The translations under genes were made by a program, and so were the position numbers. A stretch of 64,000 bases of DNA from NCBI GenBank assembly GCA_963383645.1, contig OY726557.1, forward strand, positions 155,249,201 through 155,313,200, written 5' to 3'. Below the pieces are notes generated by a model. The model was not told the DNA's origin. It made no database searches and saw nothing but the letters and a program-made list of their open reading frames with translations. Shown one piece after another: positions 32,057 through 43,538 of the stretch. How positions within the stretch are numbered: the stretch's first letter is position 1; the number at the start of each line of letters is the position of its first letter. This DNA is from Muscardinus avellanarius (taxonomy: Eukaryota > Chordata > Mammalia > Rodentia > Gliridae).

Positions 32057-32270
32057 GAGCCAGATATGGTGGGCCATGCCTTTAATCCCAGTACTTGGGA
32101 GGCAGAGACAGGATGATTTCAGGTACAAGGCCAACCTCAACAACTTAGTGAAATCTCAGTAACTTAGTGAGACACTGTTTTAAAATAAAAAAGTTTAAAA
32201 AAAGGGCCAGAGGTATAACTCAGAGATAGAATATCCTTGAGTTCCATTCCAATACCAAATATATACATAA
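32057..32270 (+). mobile_element. B1-dID SINE, plus strand, diverged
   Basis: GAGCCAGATATGGTGGGCCA start, CAGTACTTGGGAGGCAGAGA, AACTTAGTGAGACACTG, and an ID half with AGAGGTATAACTCAGAGATA and GTTCCATTCCAATACC. Confidence 0.88.
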
Positions 32271-32280
32271 TATAAATAAC

Positions 32281-33407
32281 AGCCTAATTGTGCTGCTATG
32301 AACATGGGTATGCATATGTTACTGTAGTTCTCTAATTTCAACACCTTTGGAAAAATACCCAGAAATGGTATAGTCGGATCATATGGTGGATCCATTCCCA
32401 GTTTTCTAAGGAATCTCCACACTGATCTCCATAGTGGCTGAACTAGTTTGCACTCCCAACAACAGTGTAAAAGAAACTCTCTTTTCCCACATCCTTGCCA
32501 GTAATTGGTGTTATTTGACATCTTTATGTTTGCCACTATGATTGGGGTTAGGTGGAATCTCAGCGTAGTTTTGATTTGTATCTCCCTGATGGCTAGTGAT
32601 GTTGAACATCTTTTCATGTATCCATTGGCCATTTGTATCTCTTCTTTTGTGAAGTGTCTATTCAGTTCAGTTGCCCATTTCTTGGTTGGGTTATTTGTCT
32701 TGCTAGTGTAGAGTCTTTTGAGCTCTTTGTATATTCTGGATTTTAGCCTCCTATCAGAGTGGTGGCTGATAAAGATATTCTCCCATTCTGTAGGCTTTCT
32801 TTTTAGGTTCTTGATGGTTTACTTTGATAAGAAGAAACTTTTCAGTTTGATGTCTTCCCACTTATTAATTCTTGCTTTAATTTCCTGCACTTTGAGGTCT
32901 AGCAGCACAATTCATAATACAAAAATATGGAACTAACCTAGGTCTCCATAAACAGATGAATGGATTGCAAAATTATGAGAAATATAAACAATGAAATTCT
33001 ACTCCGCTATAAAGAAGAACAAAGTCATGTCATTTGCAAGAAGATGGAAAGAACTGGAGAACATGATGTTAAGTGAGATCAGTCAAGCATGACAAGAGAA
33101 GAGGCATGTTTTCTCTAATATGCCAAACTAGGGGGTATTGGACATACCAGAGGGACATTAGATAATGGAGGGGAAACCTCAGCAAAGCTAGAATGGAAGA
33201 GTAGGAGAGGAAGAAGGCTGAGGTTGATTAATGCAGGAGCTACATCTGAGTATGTGTAAAAGTATGAATGTAACATGGTTAACATGTGCATTCATTGTTG
33301 GGTGGGGGAGAAGGGGAAGTGGAGGAGGGAAAGGGCACCAAGTATGGTCTGAGTGTATGCCATTTTCAATATGTTCCACATAAAAATAAAACAAATTGAA
33401 AAATAGT
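32281..33407 (+). mobile_element. L1 with 5' inversion, plus-strand 3' end
   Basis: The left part (32281 to about 32902) is antisense ORF2, with minus-strand frame motifs DPPYDPTIPFLGIFPK and CWQGCGKRE-like cysteine residues in the L1 C-terminal region. The right part (about 32903-33407) is sense ORF2 end and 3'UTR (GCAGCACAATTCATAATAC, AGATGGAAAGAACTGGAGAA, TGGGTGGGGGAGAAGGGG, terminal ACATAAAAATAAAAC). A short repeat AGCCTAA at 32281-32287 and 33408-33414 may be the target duplication. It belongs to the same family as the L1 at 47899-50537. Confidence 0.9.
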
Positions 33408-33763
33408 AGCCTAAAATATATATCTATGTATACATATATTATATATACTTTTTTTTTTACCAGTTATCTATTATTTTTACTAACTTAAGTCTTCTTAAAG
33501 TGTAGTTAATGGTTTTATTCATTTCAAAACTCTTGTAAACTGGATTTGGGTCTTGTGGTAGAAGGTAGAGTATTGTTCATCTTTAGGTAAATATTCCTCA
33601 TTTCACTATCAAAATATAAAATAATCTTCATCCATCTCTTCCTTTTGAAAAAATAGAGTATGTAATTAGAAGAGGATATGAATCCCAAATAAATATTTTA
33701 TGTGGTTATTTTAGATAAAGAACAAAATTGTTTTGAATAGTTCTTTTTTACTTAGGTCAAATC

Positions 33764-34130
33764 TTTTTTGTTGCTACATTGCAGTCATATATCTTTTTTT
33801 TTTTTTTGGTGGTATTGGGGGTGGAACCCAGAAGCTTTCTATCTCTGGTTATACTCCCAGATCCAATTTTTTTTTTAAATTTTATTTTGAAACAGGGTCT
33901 CACTAAGTTGCTGACAGTCTCATTATGTAGCTAGTTTCGAACCCGTGTGATCCTCCTGTCTCAGCATCCCAAGCGCGGGGATTACAAGCGTGCACCACCA
34001 TGCCCAGTGCAGTCATATATCTTAATGAAGTACAATATAGTGGTGGTACACATGCACATGTCACTCATTTAGCCTTTACCCAACTCACCTCATTACCTCC
34101 TTACTCACTCTTTCTCATATTTGGCTTGAT
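33764..34130 (-). mobile_element. L1 3'UTR, minus strand, split by a SINE
   Basis: The left stub (33764-33795, TTGCTACATTGCAGTCATAT) and right piece (34009-34130, ATCTTAATGAAGTACAATAT then polypyrimidine and TCTCATATTTGGCTTG) are parts of one 3'UTR interrupted by a SINE. Confidence 0.88.
33796..34008 (-). mobile_element. B1-dID SINE inserted in an L1 3'UTR
   Basis: T-run, GGTGGTATTGGGGGTGGAAC, AAGTTGCTGACAGTCTC, and an end CACCACCATGCCCAGT. The target duplication is GCAGTCATATATCTT at 33781-33795 and 34009-34023. It is at the same L1 3'UTR position as 12757 and 27149. Confidence 0.95.
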
Positions 34131-34534
34131 CAAAATCTTGCCTCATACTTAGTACTTCAAAGTTTTTGAAAAAATAATTAATTTAGGCAGGTACATGTCC
34201 ATGAAAATTTCCCAATATGTTACCTCATGTTACTAATATCATTATGTACATAAGGATCACTATTCATGAAACTGAAGTATCAGATTATGTTGAGCTGAAC
34301 ACTGGATGTAGTTTGTAGTCAATTTTTTAAACATTAGTGTTTTTATTTCCCAATTATTCAATGAACTGATATTAAATTGTATGTTCATCTTTAGGTAATT
34401 ATTTTCTATTAAAAATTTGGACAAATTTTGAGAAAACTGTGAAATAAATGATTACTGCATACATTATTTTTATCAGCTTATAAAAACTGAAATACCTGAA
34501 TACATTCACTATTTTCATCAATATTACTGCTCCT

Positions 34535-34605
34535 TAACTTGGGATATAGCTCAGTGGTTCAGTCGTTCTTGATGTACATAAGATGCTGACTTTGCTCTAC
34601 AAAAC
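34535..34605 (+). mobile_element. ID-like SINE fragment
   Basis: CTTGGGATATAGCTCAGTGG, TTCAGTCGTTCTTGATGTAC and CTCTACAAAACC resemble a tRNA-derived ID or similar short SINE. It is separate from the composite SINE that follows. A degraded tRNA-like pol III unit is the simplest reading. Confidence 0.5.
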
Positions 34606-34626
34606 CTCAAAAACTACTTTACTTCT

Positions 34627-34785
34627 TCCAGGCATGGTGGGGCATACTTATCATCCTAGTACTTGGAAAGCTGAAACAGTAAAATCTCATATTTGAGGTC
34701 AGTGAGACCTTGTTTCAAAATAAAAATCAAAAAAGTTTTGAGGTATAGCTGAGTGGTAGACCACATATGGGTTCACTGAAAATAA
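34627..34785 (+). mobile_element. Diverged B1-dID SINE, internally shortened
   Basis: TCCAGGCATGGTGGGGCATA start, TAGTACTTGGAAAGCTGAAA, GTCAGTGAGACCTTG, ID half TTTTGAGGTATAGCTGAGTG, and a truncated 3' end. The duplicated CTACTTAGTGAGG block is missing. Confidence 0.75.
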
Positions 34786-34789
34786 TAAT

Positions 34790-35395
34790 TTATTGTTTCT
34801 GATTGGATCACATAGTTCTAAAACTATTGACAATTCTTTTGAAAAAAAGAAAGAACATTGGATTTAAAATTAATAATAGAAGACAATATTTTGTAGTAAT
34901 TTAAGTATATTATTTATTTGTAGTAAATATTGACAAAATAATAGGTAGTCATCATCCCCAAAAGACATTTATAGCTTGAACTCTGGTATAACATCTCAAA
35001 TCATATTTCTTTGTGTCTTGAATGTAAGCTTTAATATTAATATTACAAAATATTTTATAGATGCTCTTTAAATTTTAGTAATAAATGAAAATTATAAATG
35101 AAAAAATCTGTTAATGCAGTAAGGACTAAAACAACCCATAAATAACCTAAAAAATAATTCCAAAGTATATTAGAACACAAAACCAAATCCATATAGCCTT
35201 TTATAATTTTACAATTCAAAGGAAAGTTCTCCATTAGATTGCTTTCACTTAAGAAGCTGACTATAATTTGGGTGTTCTCAGGTCACCTATACCATCTATC
35301 AACTAGCTACAAATTTAGATGTTCTCACTAGCACCTTAAGTTTAGTAATTCAGTAGAATATATCATAGAACTTATGAAAGTGATATAGTTAACAT
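34790..35395. other. Unique AT-rich intergenic DNA
   Basis: No gene or repeat recognised. Confidence 0.5.
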
Positions 35396-35399
35396 TAGG

Positions 35400-35965
35400 A
35401 CTTTATTATAGAAAGGGAGAAATCAGAGGCATCCCAAATACAACATACGAGGGCAAGTGTCAAAGGCAAAGCTTCCATGTTCTTTCCACATGGAGGCCGG
35501 TAACATCACTCTCAAAGCAGACTGATTAGTTATTATAAATATTGTTAGACGAAAAGTTTATCAGGATTTTACCTATGGTGTTAATAATTTTATTAAAATG
35601 TCCTTACATAGGTGAGAACCATTGAATCATTACCCACATGATGTATATGCCAGTCTTCCTCCCCTCACAAAAGTGGGACAAATAACACAAGGCTCAAAGC
35701 TCCAGACATTTAACCACATGGTTGGTCTTTCTCCCATGATCAATTTCCAGGCTGGACAATCTGTTAGAATTAACTCGGGTTGTATCTGATGGTACTTACT
35801 ATCTTGAAGAGCAAATATATACCAGTTACCTGGGAAATTTCAAGAATTTAGAGGCCATCTCTCAGGAACCAGGGACAAAGGCTAGCCACATGACTTATAG
35901 GCAAAACATTTTATCTGTTTTTTCTCCTATATTTTCCCCAAAATTTGCTTTCTCATCACATAGAA
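35400..35965 (-). mobile_element. Possible ancient ERVL-type LTR remnant
   Basis: On the minus strand the order GGTTCTCACCTATGTAAGG, an AATAAAATTATT region, then ...GAAGCTTTGCCTTTGACACTTGCCC... and TTTCTATAATAAAGTCC resembles class III (ERVL/MLT2-like) LTRs, which share a 'CCTATGTAA... CTTTATAATAAA' architecture. I recognise the pattern, not the exact family. It is strongly diverged with no coding sequence. Confidence 0.45.
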
Positions 35966-36510
35966 AAGGCTACCTTTTTTTCTAGCACAACAGAAATATT
36001 GCTTCTTCTTTAGTTTATGCCTTAATGACACCAACTGCATGAAATTTTAACTGAAAAAGCTTTGTGAGTCTTATATTTTTGCATATAAACCAATATTAAA
36101 TTATATGATAAACCACTGAGTACTTAATCTTATAATAAATATGTCATTTATCTATATACTTCAATAATATTAAACACATGCATATTCACATTATACTTGT
36201 TCAGAATATTAGTGAAATTATTCATACTGAGTAGATCATTACTTTGTCAGTCATTAGATAAGCAAAAAACAGAATCCAACACAATAATAATAGTATTGAT
36301 CTCTTACACACCGACGTTTTTACTTTTGAAGAGAGAAAAGTTTCATTGATATAGGACAATCAGGCTGCAGATCTAGAAAGAAATTTTTCATATGGAGGAA
36401 ATAGCTTTAACATTACTTCTAGGAGGAATGCTTTTGTAATCAAACATGTTTGTGAAAATGTACTACTTAAAGCTCAATTGTTTATCTAGGTCTTGAAATA
36501 AATAGAAACA
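35966..36510. other. Unique AT-rich intergenic DNA
   Basis: No gene or named repeat recognised. Confidence 0.5.
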
Positions 36511-36514
36511 GTTG

Positions 36515-36895
36515 AATAAACTAAAAATTTATGAGAAATACACACAATGGAATTCTATTCAGCAATAAAGAAGAACAAAACTATATCATTCATAAGAAGA
36601 TGGAAAGAACTAGAGAACATTATGTTAAGTGAGATTATCCATGCTCAGAAAGAGAAGGGACATATGTTTTCTCTAATATGCTTGAGATAGGGAGTATTTA
36701 TTTGGGATACCAGAGGGAGTACAGATGATGGTAGAGATCCTCAGGAAAGCCCAGTAAGAAGAGGAGGGAAGGAAGAAGGCTCAGGTTCATTAATGAAACT
36801 GCTACCTGCAACTATGTGTATACATGTGAATATAACATTGTTAACTTAGACATGTTTTTATTGGGAGGGAGGAAAATGGTAAGGTGGGATAACCT
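36515..36895 (+). mobile_element. L1 3' end, plus strand (first of two)
   Basis: Sense end of ORF2 and 3'UTR: ATGAGAAATACACACAATGG, AAGATGGAAAGAACTAGAGA, GATACCAGAGGGAGTACAGA, CATGTTTTTATTGGGAGGGA. It is 5'-truncated and matches the 3'UTR type of the 47899-50537 element. No clear poly-A is left at its end. Confidence 0.88.
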
Positions 36896-36929
36896 GTGTG
36901 AATATATAAGCAAGCATTACTCCTTTAAG

Positions 36930-37545
36930 AAGCAAATACTTCTGGATATCCACCCAAAAGAATCAAATTCAAACTACCAAACTAACACATGGATATCTAT
37001 GTTCATAGCTGCACAATTCACAATGGCCAAACTATGGAACCAGCCAAGATGTCTATCAACAGATGAAAGGATTACAAAACTATGAGATATCTACACAATG
37101 GGATTTTACTCAGTAATAAAGGACAAAATTATATCATTTACAGGGGAATGGATGTTACTGGAAAACATTATGCTGAGTGAGATTAATGAGTCACAAAAAG
37201 TAAGAAATTGGATGCTCTTCTTAATATGTAGAAGCTAGGGAGAAAATGGATCATAGGAGGAACTCTAGAGAAGAAAGAGAAACTATATATGAGCAAATAA
37301 GGCAACCTAATTGAGGGGGATGGGAGGGTAAAGAGGAAAATTACCTAATGTACATGATGTACATTCATAAAGATATCAAAGTCAACCCCTAAGTCAAATA
37401 TGAGAAGGAGGAAGTGGTAAAGAATAGGGTCTGAATTGGGTAAGGGCTAATTGAGTAATGTATGTATATATGCCTCTACCATCTTGTAATATGTATGACT
37501 ATATTGCACCAATAAATTTTTTAAAAAAAAATAAAAAATATAAAA
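36930..37545 (+). mobile_element. L1 3' end, plus strand (second, different subfamily)
   Basis: Sense end of ORF2 (frame 36816-37085 carries LDIHPKESNSNYQTN and AKLWNQPR, typical L1 C-terminal motifs) and 3'UTR ending ATATTGCACCAATAAATTTT with an A tail. It belongs to the other 3'UTR type in the window (the TGGTGCATTGTAGTCATACA family). Two L1 tails of different subfamilies therefore lie head-to-tail within about 1 kb. Confidence 0.9.
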
Positions 37546-37547
37546 AG

Positions 37548-39352
37548 CCAAAAGCTAACTCATTTGGAGAACTACTGATGGCACATAAGACAAGTTTTGT
37601 CTCCTGATCCAACCTGATTAAATCTCAGATAGTCACAAAGCCTGACTAATAGTACCTACAGCTTTATAGGATGTTAGGAAAACAGTCTTAGCAAATAATT
37701 AATTTCCTTTTTTAAACCAATATTGTAGTATCTCTTTAGGTGACAGAAAGTAATAACATTTTATTTGCTTCCTAAGGACCCAGTAAGATTAAGTCAGCTG
37801 CCTGTGTGGTACAGCTAGTATCTGGCATACTTATGTAGACAAACAAGGGCTAAACATAGCTGTTTTTCTGTAAGCATCTTCTTGGTCATCTTAGTGAATT
37901 AAGTGAAAAACATAACATCCAAAACATTTTACATTTTTTGGTGAATTAAAGTATGCATGGGATATGTTTTTACTTAATGAGTAAAATGATATATTTTATT
38001 TCTAAATTTTATAATTTTTTCTTTGTATTTAAGCTATTTTTTCAAGCTAAAATATACTGACAAGATCATGCACTTTGGATTTTTTTCTATGAAAGAGTTG
38101 GTATATGTAGGTTCATGAATAAATTTCTTAAGCTTTCTCAGCCAATTTTATTATCTATAAGCTTAAAATGCTAAATCTTTTCAAAAAGTTTTGTGATGAA
38201 TATAACGTGTTCTGTATCTCAAAGACACCTAGTGAATTTCTAATATACAGGATGTAATCAAAACATGTTAGCTCTCCTCATTTTGTGTCTTGAACAAGCT
38301 AGGTATTAGATTGTTTCTTTTAAACATTAAAATAGTTATTGTGTGTCAACAAAATTTCTAGAAATTGTAAAGTTGAATATACTCAAATACCTTCTTATTA
38401 TTTTATTATTTTTTCTCAGAAGTATGTACTTCAATTATTCACAGGACTAAGTACCATTCACACATAAAAAGAACCTGACTTCGTTGAATCATTACCTCAG
38501 GACAGAAAATAAAATACCGTTTTACAGAGGAAAATGTTTGCAATTGAGCAAGCTGTGCACAGCAGCTGATGGAATTCAGAGGAATTCAGAGAAAAAGATG
38601 CTAGTTTAAAAATATATTTCTATTAAAAAGAGGAGAAATATAAAAAATTTCTTAGAGATACAGTGTGTAATAAACTTTGAGCCTGACAATGAGAAAGGTT
38701 ACTATGGAAATCAACAAATAGGGAAAGGTATCTATTTAATGGTGTCCCTGCACTTTGTCTAGATACATTTGTTATTTTTCTGTATAGAGCAACTTAAAAT
38801 CAAGTTGGGACCATAATCTAGATGGCTGTTTTGTTCTTTTGCTTTTTTTGTTTTTATTCAACGACATAGATGAATTTCAGAAACTCTGTGTAAAATGAAG
38901 AAAAAATTCACTAAGTAAAAATGTAAGTCATTTTCTAGAATAGTGTCAAAAATTCAACAGTAGGAAAAATACACTGTTATGATTCATTTTTTAAAACCTT
39001 GTGTTTTTCCTATGAATATTTATTTTGACATCATATATTTCAAGAATTTGCCTGAAGAAAATGAAGGAAACAATATTGTTTATTCTGTCATTTCAATCAC
39101 AATAAAATAGTTTCATTGTTATAATATTACCAGGAAAATACTTTACAAATCCTGTTGAACACATGGGGAAAAATTCTACCTTTCAAGTGCATGTAGTGAG
39201 AAAATGGGTATTTTATATTTAGTGTCACTGGGATTTAAAATATCACCTATATTTTAATCAAATATATATTTTAAACAAAACAATGCAATCGTGTCATTTG
39301 AGTCAATCCAAAGTGTTGCTCCTACTAGTATTTTGTTATTGGAAATATAAGG
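37548..39352. other. Unique AT-rich intergenic DNA
   Basis: No gene, SINE or L1 recognised over about 1.8 kb. A small exact tandem duplication GGAATTCAGA occurs near 38570-38590. This is one of the largest repeat-poor segments here. Confidence 0.5.
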
Positions 39353-39365
39353 CTCCCAGTTACAT

Positions 39366-39564
39366 TTTTGGGGGGGTACTGGGATGAAACCCCAGGACAT
39401 TGTGCCTCTAAGCTACACTACACCAACAACCCTAATTTTTAGTCTTTTTATTTTTGAAACAGGGTCTCACTGAGTTGCAAAGGGCCTCACTATGTAGCTG
39501 AGACTGTCCTCTAGTCTCTGCCTCTCCAGTGCTGGAATTACAAGCATGCACCACCACGCCCGAC
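39366..39564 (-). mobile_element. B1-dID SINE with 13-bp target duplication
   Basis: A G-run, GTACTGGGATGAAACCCCAG, CTCTAAGCTACAC with an internal ACTACAC duplication, AGTTGCAAAGGGCCTC, and an end CACCACGCCCGAC. The direct repeat CTCCCAGTTACAT lies at 39353-39365 and 39565-39577. Confidence 0.92.
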
Positions 39565-39800
39565 CTCCCAGTTACATCTTCATGGGTAGTTATTTCTACA
39601 CCACAAATCAATTTTCAACCAATTAATGCTATCTTTTGACTTTTTAATTATCTCTGAAAAGAATAAAACTTAGAAAAATTATAGAGACTGATAAATAAAA
39701 TTCCACCATGAACTATATGTATTATTTGTAATTTTGAAGAAGTATTTTCAAATCACACTTGTAATTTTATTAATTTATTTTTAGATAAATATCCTAAGCA

Positions 39801-40237
39801 TGGTTTTGGTTTGGATGGGAGGGAGTGTTTCCTGGAATATCTCATATATGATGTAGGGGTGTTCCAAGATGATATGATTGAATAATGAGAATTCTGATCC
39901 CATCAGTGGATACATATATTAACAGGTAACTCAATCATGTACTAATGAATTTATTGGGAGGTGAGAATGGCAGATAGGGTGTGACTGGAAGATGAAGGTC
40001 ACTGGAGGTGTGTTTTCGGGACTACTTATATCTTTTACATGAATACCCTCCTCATGCCATTTCTGCTTCTGGCCTCTACAATATGGAAGCAGAGTCTCTC
40101 CTCTCTCCTCTCCTCTCCTCTCCTCTCCTCTCCTCTCCTCTCCTCTCCTCTCCTCTCCTCTCCTCTCCTCTCCTCTCCTCTTCTCTCTGTTCTCCATCCT
40201 CCCTCCTCCTCCTCCTCCTTCTTCTTCTTCTTTTTCT

Positions 40238-40307
<70 letters not shown>

Positions 40308-40407
40308 CCTCTCCTCTCCTCTCCTCTTCTCTCTGTTCTCCTCCCTCCTCCTCCTCCTCCTCCTCCTCCTCCTCCTCCTCCTCCTCCTTCTTCTTCTTCT
40401 TTTTCTT

Positions 40408-40465
<58 letters not shown>

Positions 40466-40576
40466 TCTCTCTCTCCTCTCCTCTCCTCTCCTCTCCTCTC
40501 CTCTTCTCTCTGTTCTCCTCCCTCCCTCCTCCTCCTCCTCCTCCTCCTCCTCCTCCTTCTTCTTCTTCTTTTTCTT

Positions 40577-40618
<42 letters not shown>

Positions 40619-40624
40619 TCTCTC

Positions 40625-40682
<58 letters not shown>

Positions 40683-40834
40683 TCCCTCTCCCTCTCCCTC
40701 TCCCTCTCCCTCTCTCCTTACTGCTGCCATTTCCTGAGCTCTGCTTGTGTGATTATAACCTCTGAAATCCCAAAATTGTAAGCAAATAAATATTGCTTCT
40801 ATATTGTCATAACAGTGAGAATGCTGACTAAAAT
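39801..40834 (+). mobile_element. MaLR-type LTR carrying an expanded CT tract
   Basis: Left arm (39801-40094) follows the ERVL-MaLR (MST/MLT1-like) LTR order: TGGTTTTGGTTTGGATGGGA, GGTGTTCCAAGATGATATG, CCCATCAGTGGATACATA, ATTGGGAGGTGAGAATGG, GTGTGACTGGAAGATGAAGG. Right arm (40718-40834) contains CTGCTGCCATTTCCTGAG, GTAAGCAAATAAATATTGC (polyadenylation signal) and AATGCTGACTAAAA at the 3' end. MaLR LTRs normally carry a short CTCTCTCT run between these arms. Here it is a 620-bp polypyrimidine array, so the LTR measures about 1.03 kb instead of roughly 0.4 kb. Confidence 0.75.
40095..40717. repeat. 623-bp compound polypyrimidine array with higher-order repeat
   Basis: One strand is essentially all C/T. 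The order (CTCCT)n, a TTCTCTCTGTTCTCC spacer, (TCC)n, (TTC)n, then (TC)n occurs three times. The spacer starts at 40181, 40327 and 40504. The array ends with long (TC)n and (CCCTCT)n. Frames of more than 200 codons on both strands are low-complexity translations only. Confidence 0.97.
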
Positions 40835-40839
40835 TGTTT

Positions 40840-41505
40840 ACTTTTGCACCAGTGTTTGTCTTGAATGGACTGAGCTCAGGTTCTCACACAGGCTAAGTAC
40901 ATCCTCTACCACTGGATACAACCCTACCACAGAAGTGCTGAGAATTCTGAATCTGTATATGAATGCTTTTTATAGTATGATTATAAGAAAATCAGTTTCA
41001 TATCCTTGTAATTTCTCTTAAAAAAGATCCTTGGTAGTTTCTCTTAGTGTTTCCATTTCTAATGACAAAGGCTACATCAAATACACAGCCACCCAATACC
41101 AGCAGCATGACTTATATAGCAATACTTTCAGTAAGATAGATTTGGGGCACATAGCAATGAAAGTACCATAGCTAGCAGAGGTAGTTTTTGAGGACAAGGG
41201 GGTTATAGAATATGGAGCAGACAGCATAAGCTATGAATCCCAGCAGTGATCTCACACGGTAGAGAAAATTCTAAGACTGTGCCATAGTCAAATGTCTGTA
41301 CGAAATGTGAGAGATTGATAAAGCACTTGAAAAGGGGCTGGAATCTTTAAGAAGGTATGATAAACAAGTTAATAAGGTCCTTAGGTGGTGTCTAAGATGT
41401 AAGAGTGACTCTTAAACCAGGGACAAGAAAATATAGACCTCAGTTCTAAAACCACATGAAACTGAATAATGCAAAGAGCTTAGAACAAGACATAGAGCTA
41501 TAGAA
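40840..41505. other. Unique intergenic DNA
   Basis: No gene or repeat recognised. Confidence 0.45.
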
Positions 41506-41509
41506 AACA

Positions 41510-41660
41510 GTGAAGCCTGTCTAGGGTCTTGGTTCCAGCTTTGTATAGTATGTGTAACATCTGAATGACAGGACTGTGAGATAATAAATCAAAGTCTTAA
41601 GTAATTAAATTTGTGATAATGGGTTATATAACAAAAATAATATGATCAGTTATGGAAATG
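41510..41660 (+). mobile_element. Possible ancient MLT1-type LTR end
   Basis: GACAGGACTGTGAGATAATAA, AATTAAATTTGTGATAATGG and GTTATATAACAAAAATAATA resemble the polyadenylation end of old MaLR/MLT1 LTRs ('CTGTGAGAAATAAAT...GTCTGTGGTATTTTGTTATA'). No 5' boundary is visible. Confidence 0.35.
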
Positions 41661-41664
41661 AAAG

Positions 41665-43195
41665 CAACAGTGGTCACATGCCTTTCTTATGTTTATATTA
41701 TATACTTATGTATGTTATTAAAATACACATATTTTAATATATTATCTAATAATATACCAGATATCAAAGGCAGACAATGTAGATCAGCTTACCAAGTACA
41801 GTAAACATTATACATTTATGACCAAAATACCATGAATCACTGAACATTCTCTTGGAAGAGAGAGTAAACATGCAGGTACTTATACAAATTATGGTAAAAC
41901 CCAGTTAGGTAGAGACATGGTCTTGATATTTCTTCACTTGGAAGTTAAGATTTGCTACCTCAGGAGACATGAAAAAATTGAAAAAGGTTTATTATAGAGT
42001 ATATTACTAGTCAACATAACTTCAACAAGAAATTATCCCACAATATTTTCTCTAATGCTCTGAGATATAATTGACCATACAAAGAAAGTTAATGATATTG
42101 GAAGGTTAAAGTAAGAATCAACTGCTACTATTAAAATGTATAATGATGGCATATGTAGTTGGACAGATCTATCAATCTAGTTTAGGTAGTTCTCTTTTTT
42201 CACCATCAGGTTTATATTCTCAATTCTTATATCTGCTGACAAACAGAATCTTGAGGGCCACTACCAGATTATTGGGTACAAAGCACAGATTTTTAACTTC
42301 ATAGGTATAAGAATTCCCCCACGTCTCCTTGAGCTCCTACTTAACACTCTTACTCTGGTGATCTGACATATTTGCTTGCCAGATATTCCATGTAAGTTTT
42401 AGTTGAGTTCCTGTGGACTAACACTTTACTCTCTTTCTGCCACTATAATATTCCTTCTATATCTTCATTTCCCTCAAGCTTTCCATATTTGAGGGTCTAA
42501 TTGCCTTATGAATGAACTTATTCTAAAATATTCATAAATGTTGTTATTTGACATACAGAATAACATTTAAGGGACTTTCTTAACTATTTTTCTAACTCAT
42601 AGTAAAATAAATAATGGAATTGTAGCTACTTGTAGGAGCTGAACTTTTATTAGGGAAACAATATTCTATTTAAAATGTATAAAGTTCTGTCCTGTACTAT
42701 AAATATCCAAATTAATTGCTATAATCTTTCAGCAAAATGTTTCCTCCCTTCTGTTTGTGGTCATTCAAAAGAATAAAAGAATTGCAGTGCTATCTAGCAG
42801 TGAAATAACCACAGAAAGAAATAAAAATGTGTAAGAGAAGAAATAAATTCAAAGAATGCTGCACAAATAGCCTTGAGCCAAAAAGGAGTAGAAGAAACAT
42901 TAGCAACCCACTCCTCAAAGGTCAGCCAGAAGTGTCTATGAGTCTATGATAGCTTTGCTATATTTACTGTGAATTGTAGTTATTTGTGAATACGTCATTT
43001 CTCCCTAACTAAATTATCAACATTTTATGCTTCAGAGAGGCCAACAGCTCCTGTGTCCTCTGTAACTCACACCAAGTATCTGTACATAGAAGCTCTAGTG
43101 AACACAGAGCAATTTTGTTTAATAAGACACTTCTCTACTCTTAATTCATGAGATTCTTCTAGGGCTATCAATCACTAGTTTTTCCATCCCCTGTA
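41665..43195. other. Unique AT-rich intergenic DNA
   Basis: No gene or repeat recognised over about 1.5 kb. Confidence 0.45.
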
Positions 43196-43199
43196 GAGG

Positions 43200-43242
43200 A
43201 GTGTGTGTATGTGTGTGTATGTGTGTGTGTGTGTGCACACGA

Positions 43243-43278
<36 letters not shown>
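43200..43278. repeat. (GT)n microsatellite, interrupted
   Basis: About 79 bases of GT dinucleotides with GTATGT and GCACACGAGTGC interruptions. Not attached to a recognisable SINE. Confidence 0.95.
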
Positions 43279-43282
<4 letters not shown>

Positions 43283-43515
43283 GAGGGAAAGACAGATTCA
43301 GCTGTGTTAAATGTTGGAACACTTTACTATCAGTAATCTTTCCCCAGTTTCCACACTTATGCAAATGATAAATTTTCTTTTGTTTAAGTTAGTTTGATTT
43401 ATATCTTGTAAAGTATACTTAATTCCTGTCCAATACAAATAATTTTACTTAAAAGTGAAGAGTTTAAAATAATGGATTCTAAGTTTTGGAATTGACTGAG
43501 TAGGGTGGAAATTTT

Positions 43516-43536
43516 AATATATATATATATATATAT
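43516..43536. repeat. (AT)n microsatellite
   Basis: About ten AT units, a few bases from the 3' tail of the adjacent SINE. Confidence 0.9.
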
Positions 43537-43538
43537 TT

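Noticed and set aside
34535..34605. tRNA gene
   Set aside because: The tRNA-like sequence is a degenerate ID-type SINE segment without complete arms or a plausible anticodon stem.
40008..40781. Frames of more than 200 codons rich in Ser/Leu or Arg/Glu
   Set aside because: Pure translation of the polypyrimidine array; open in several frames on both strands simultaneously.
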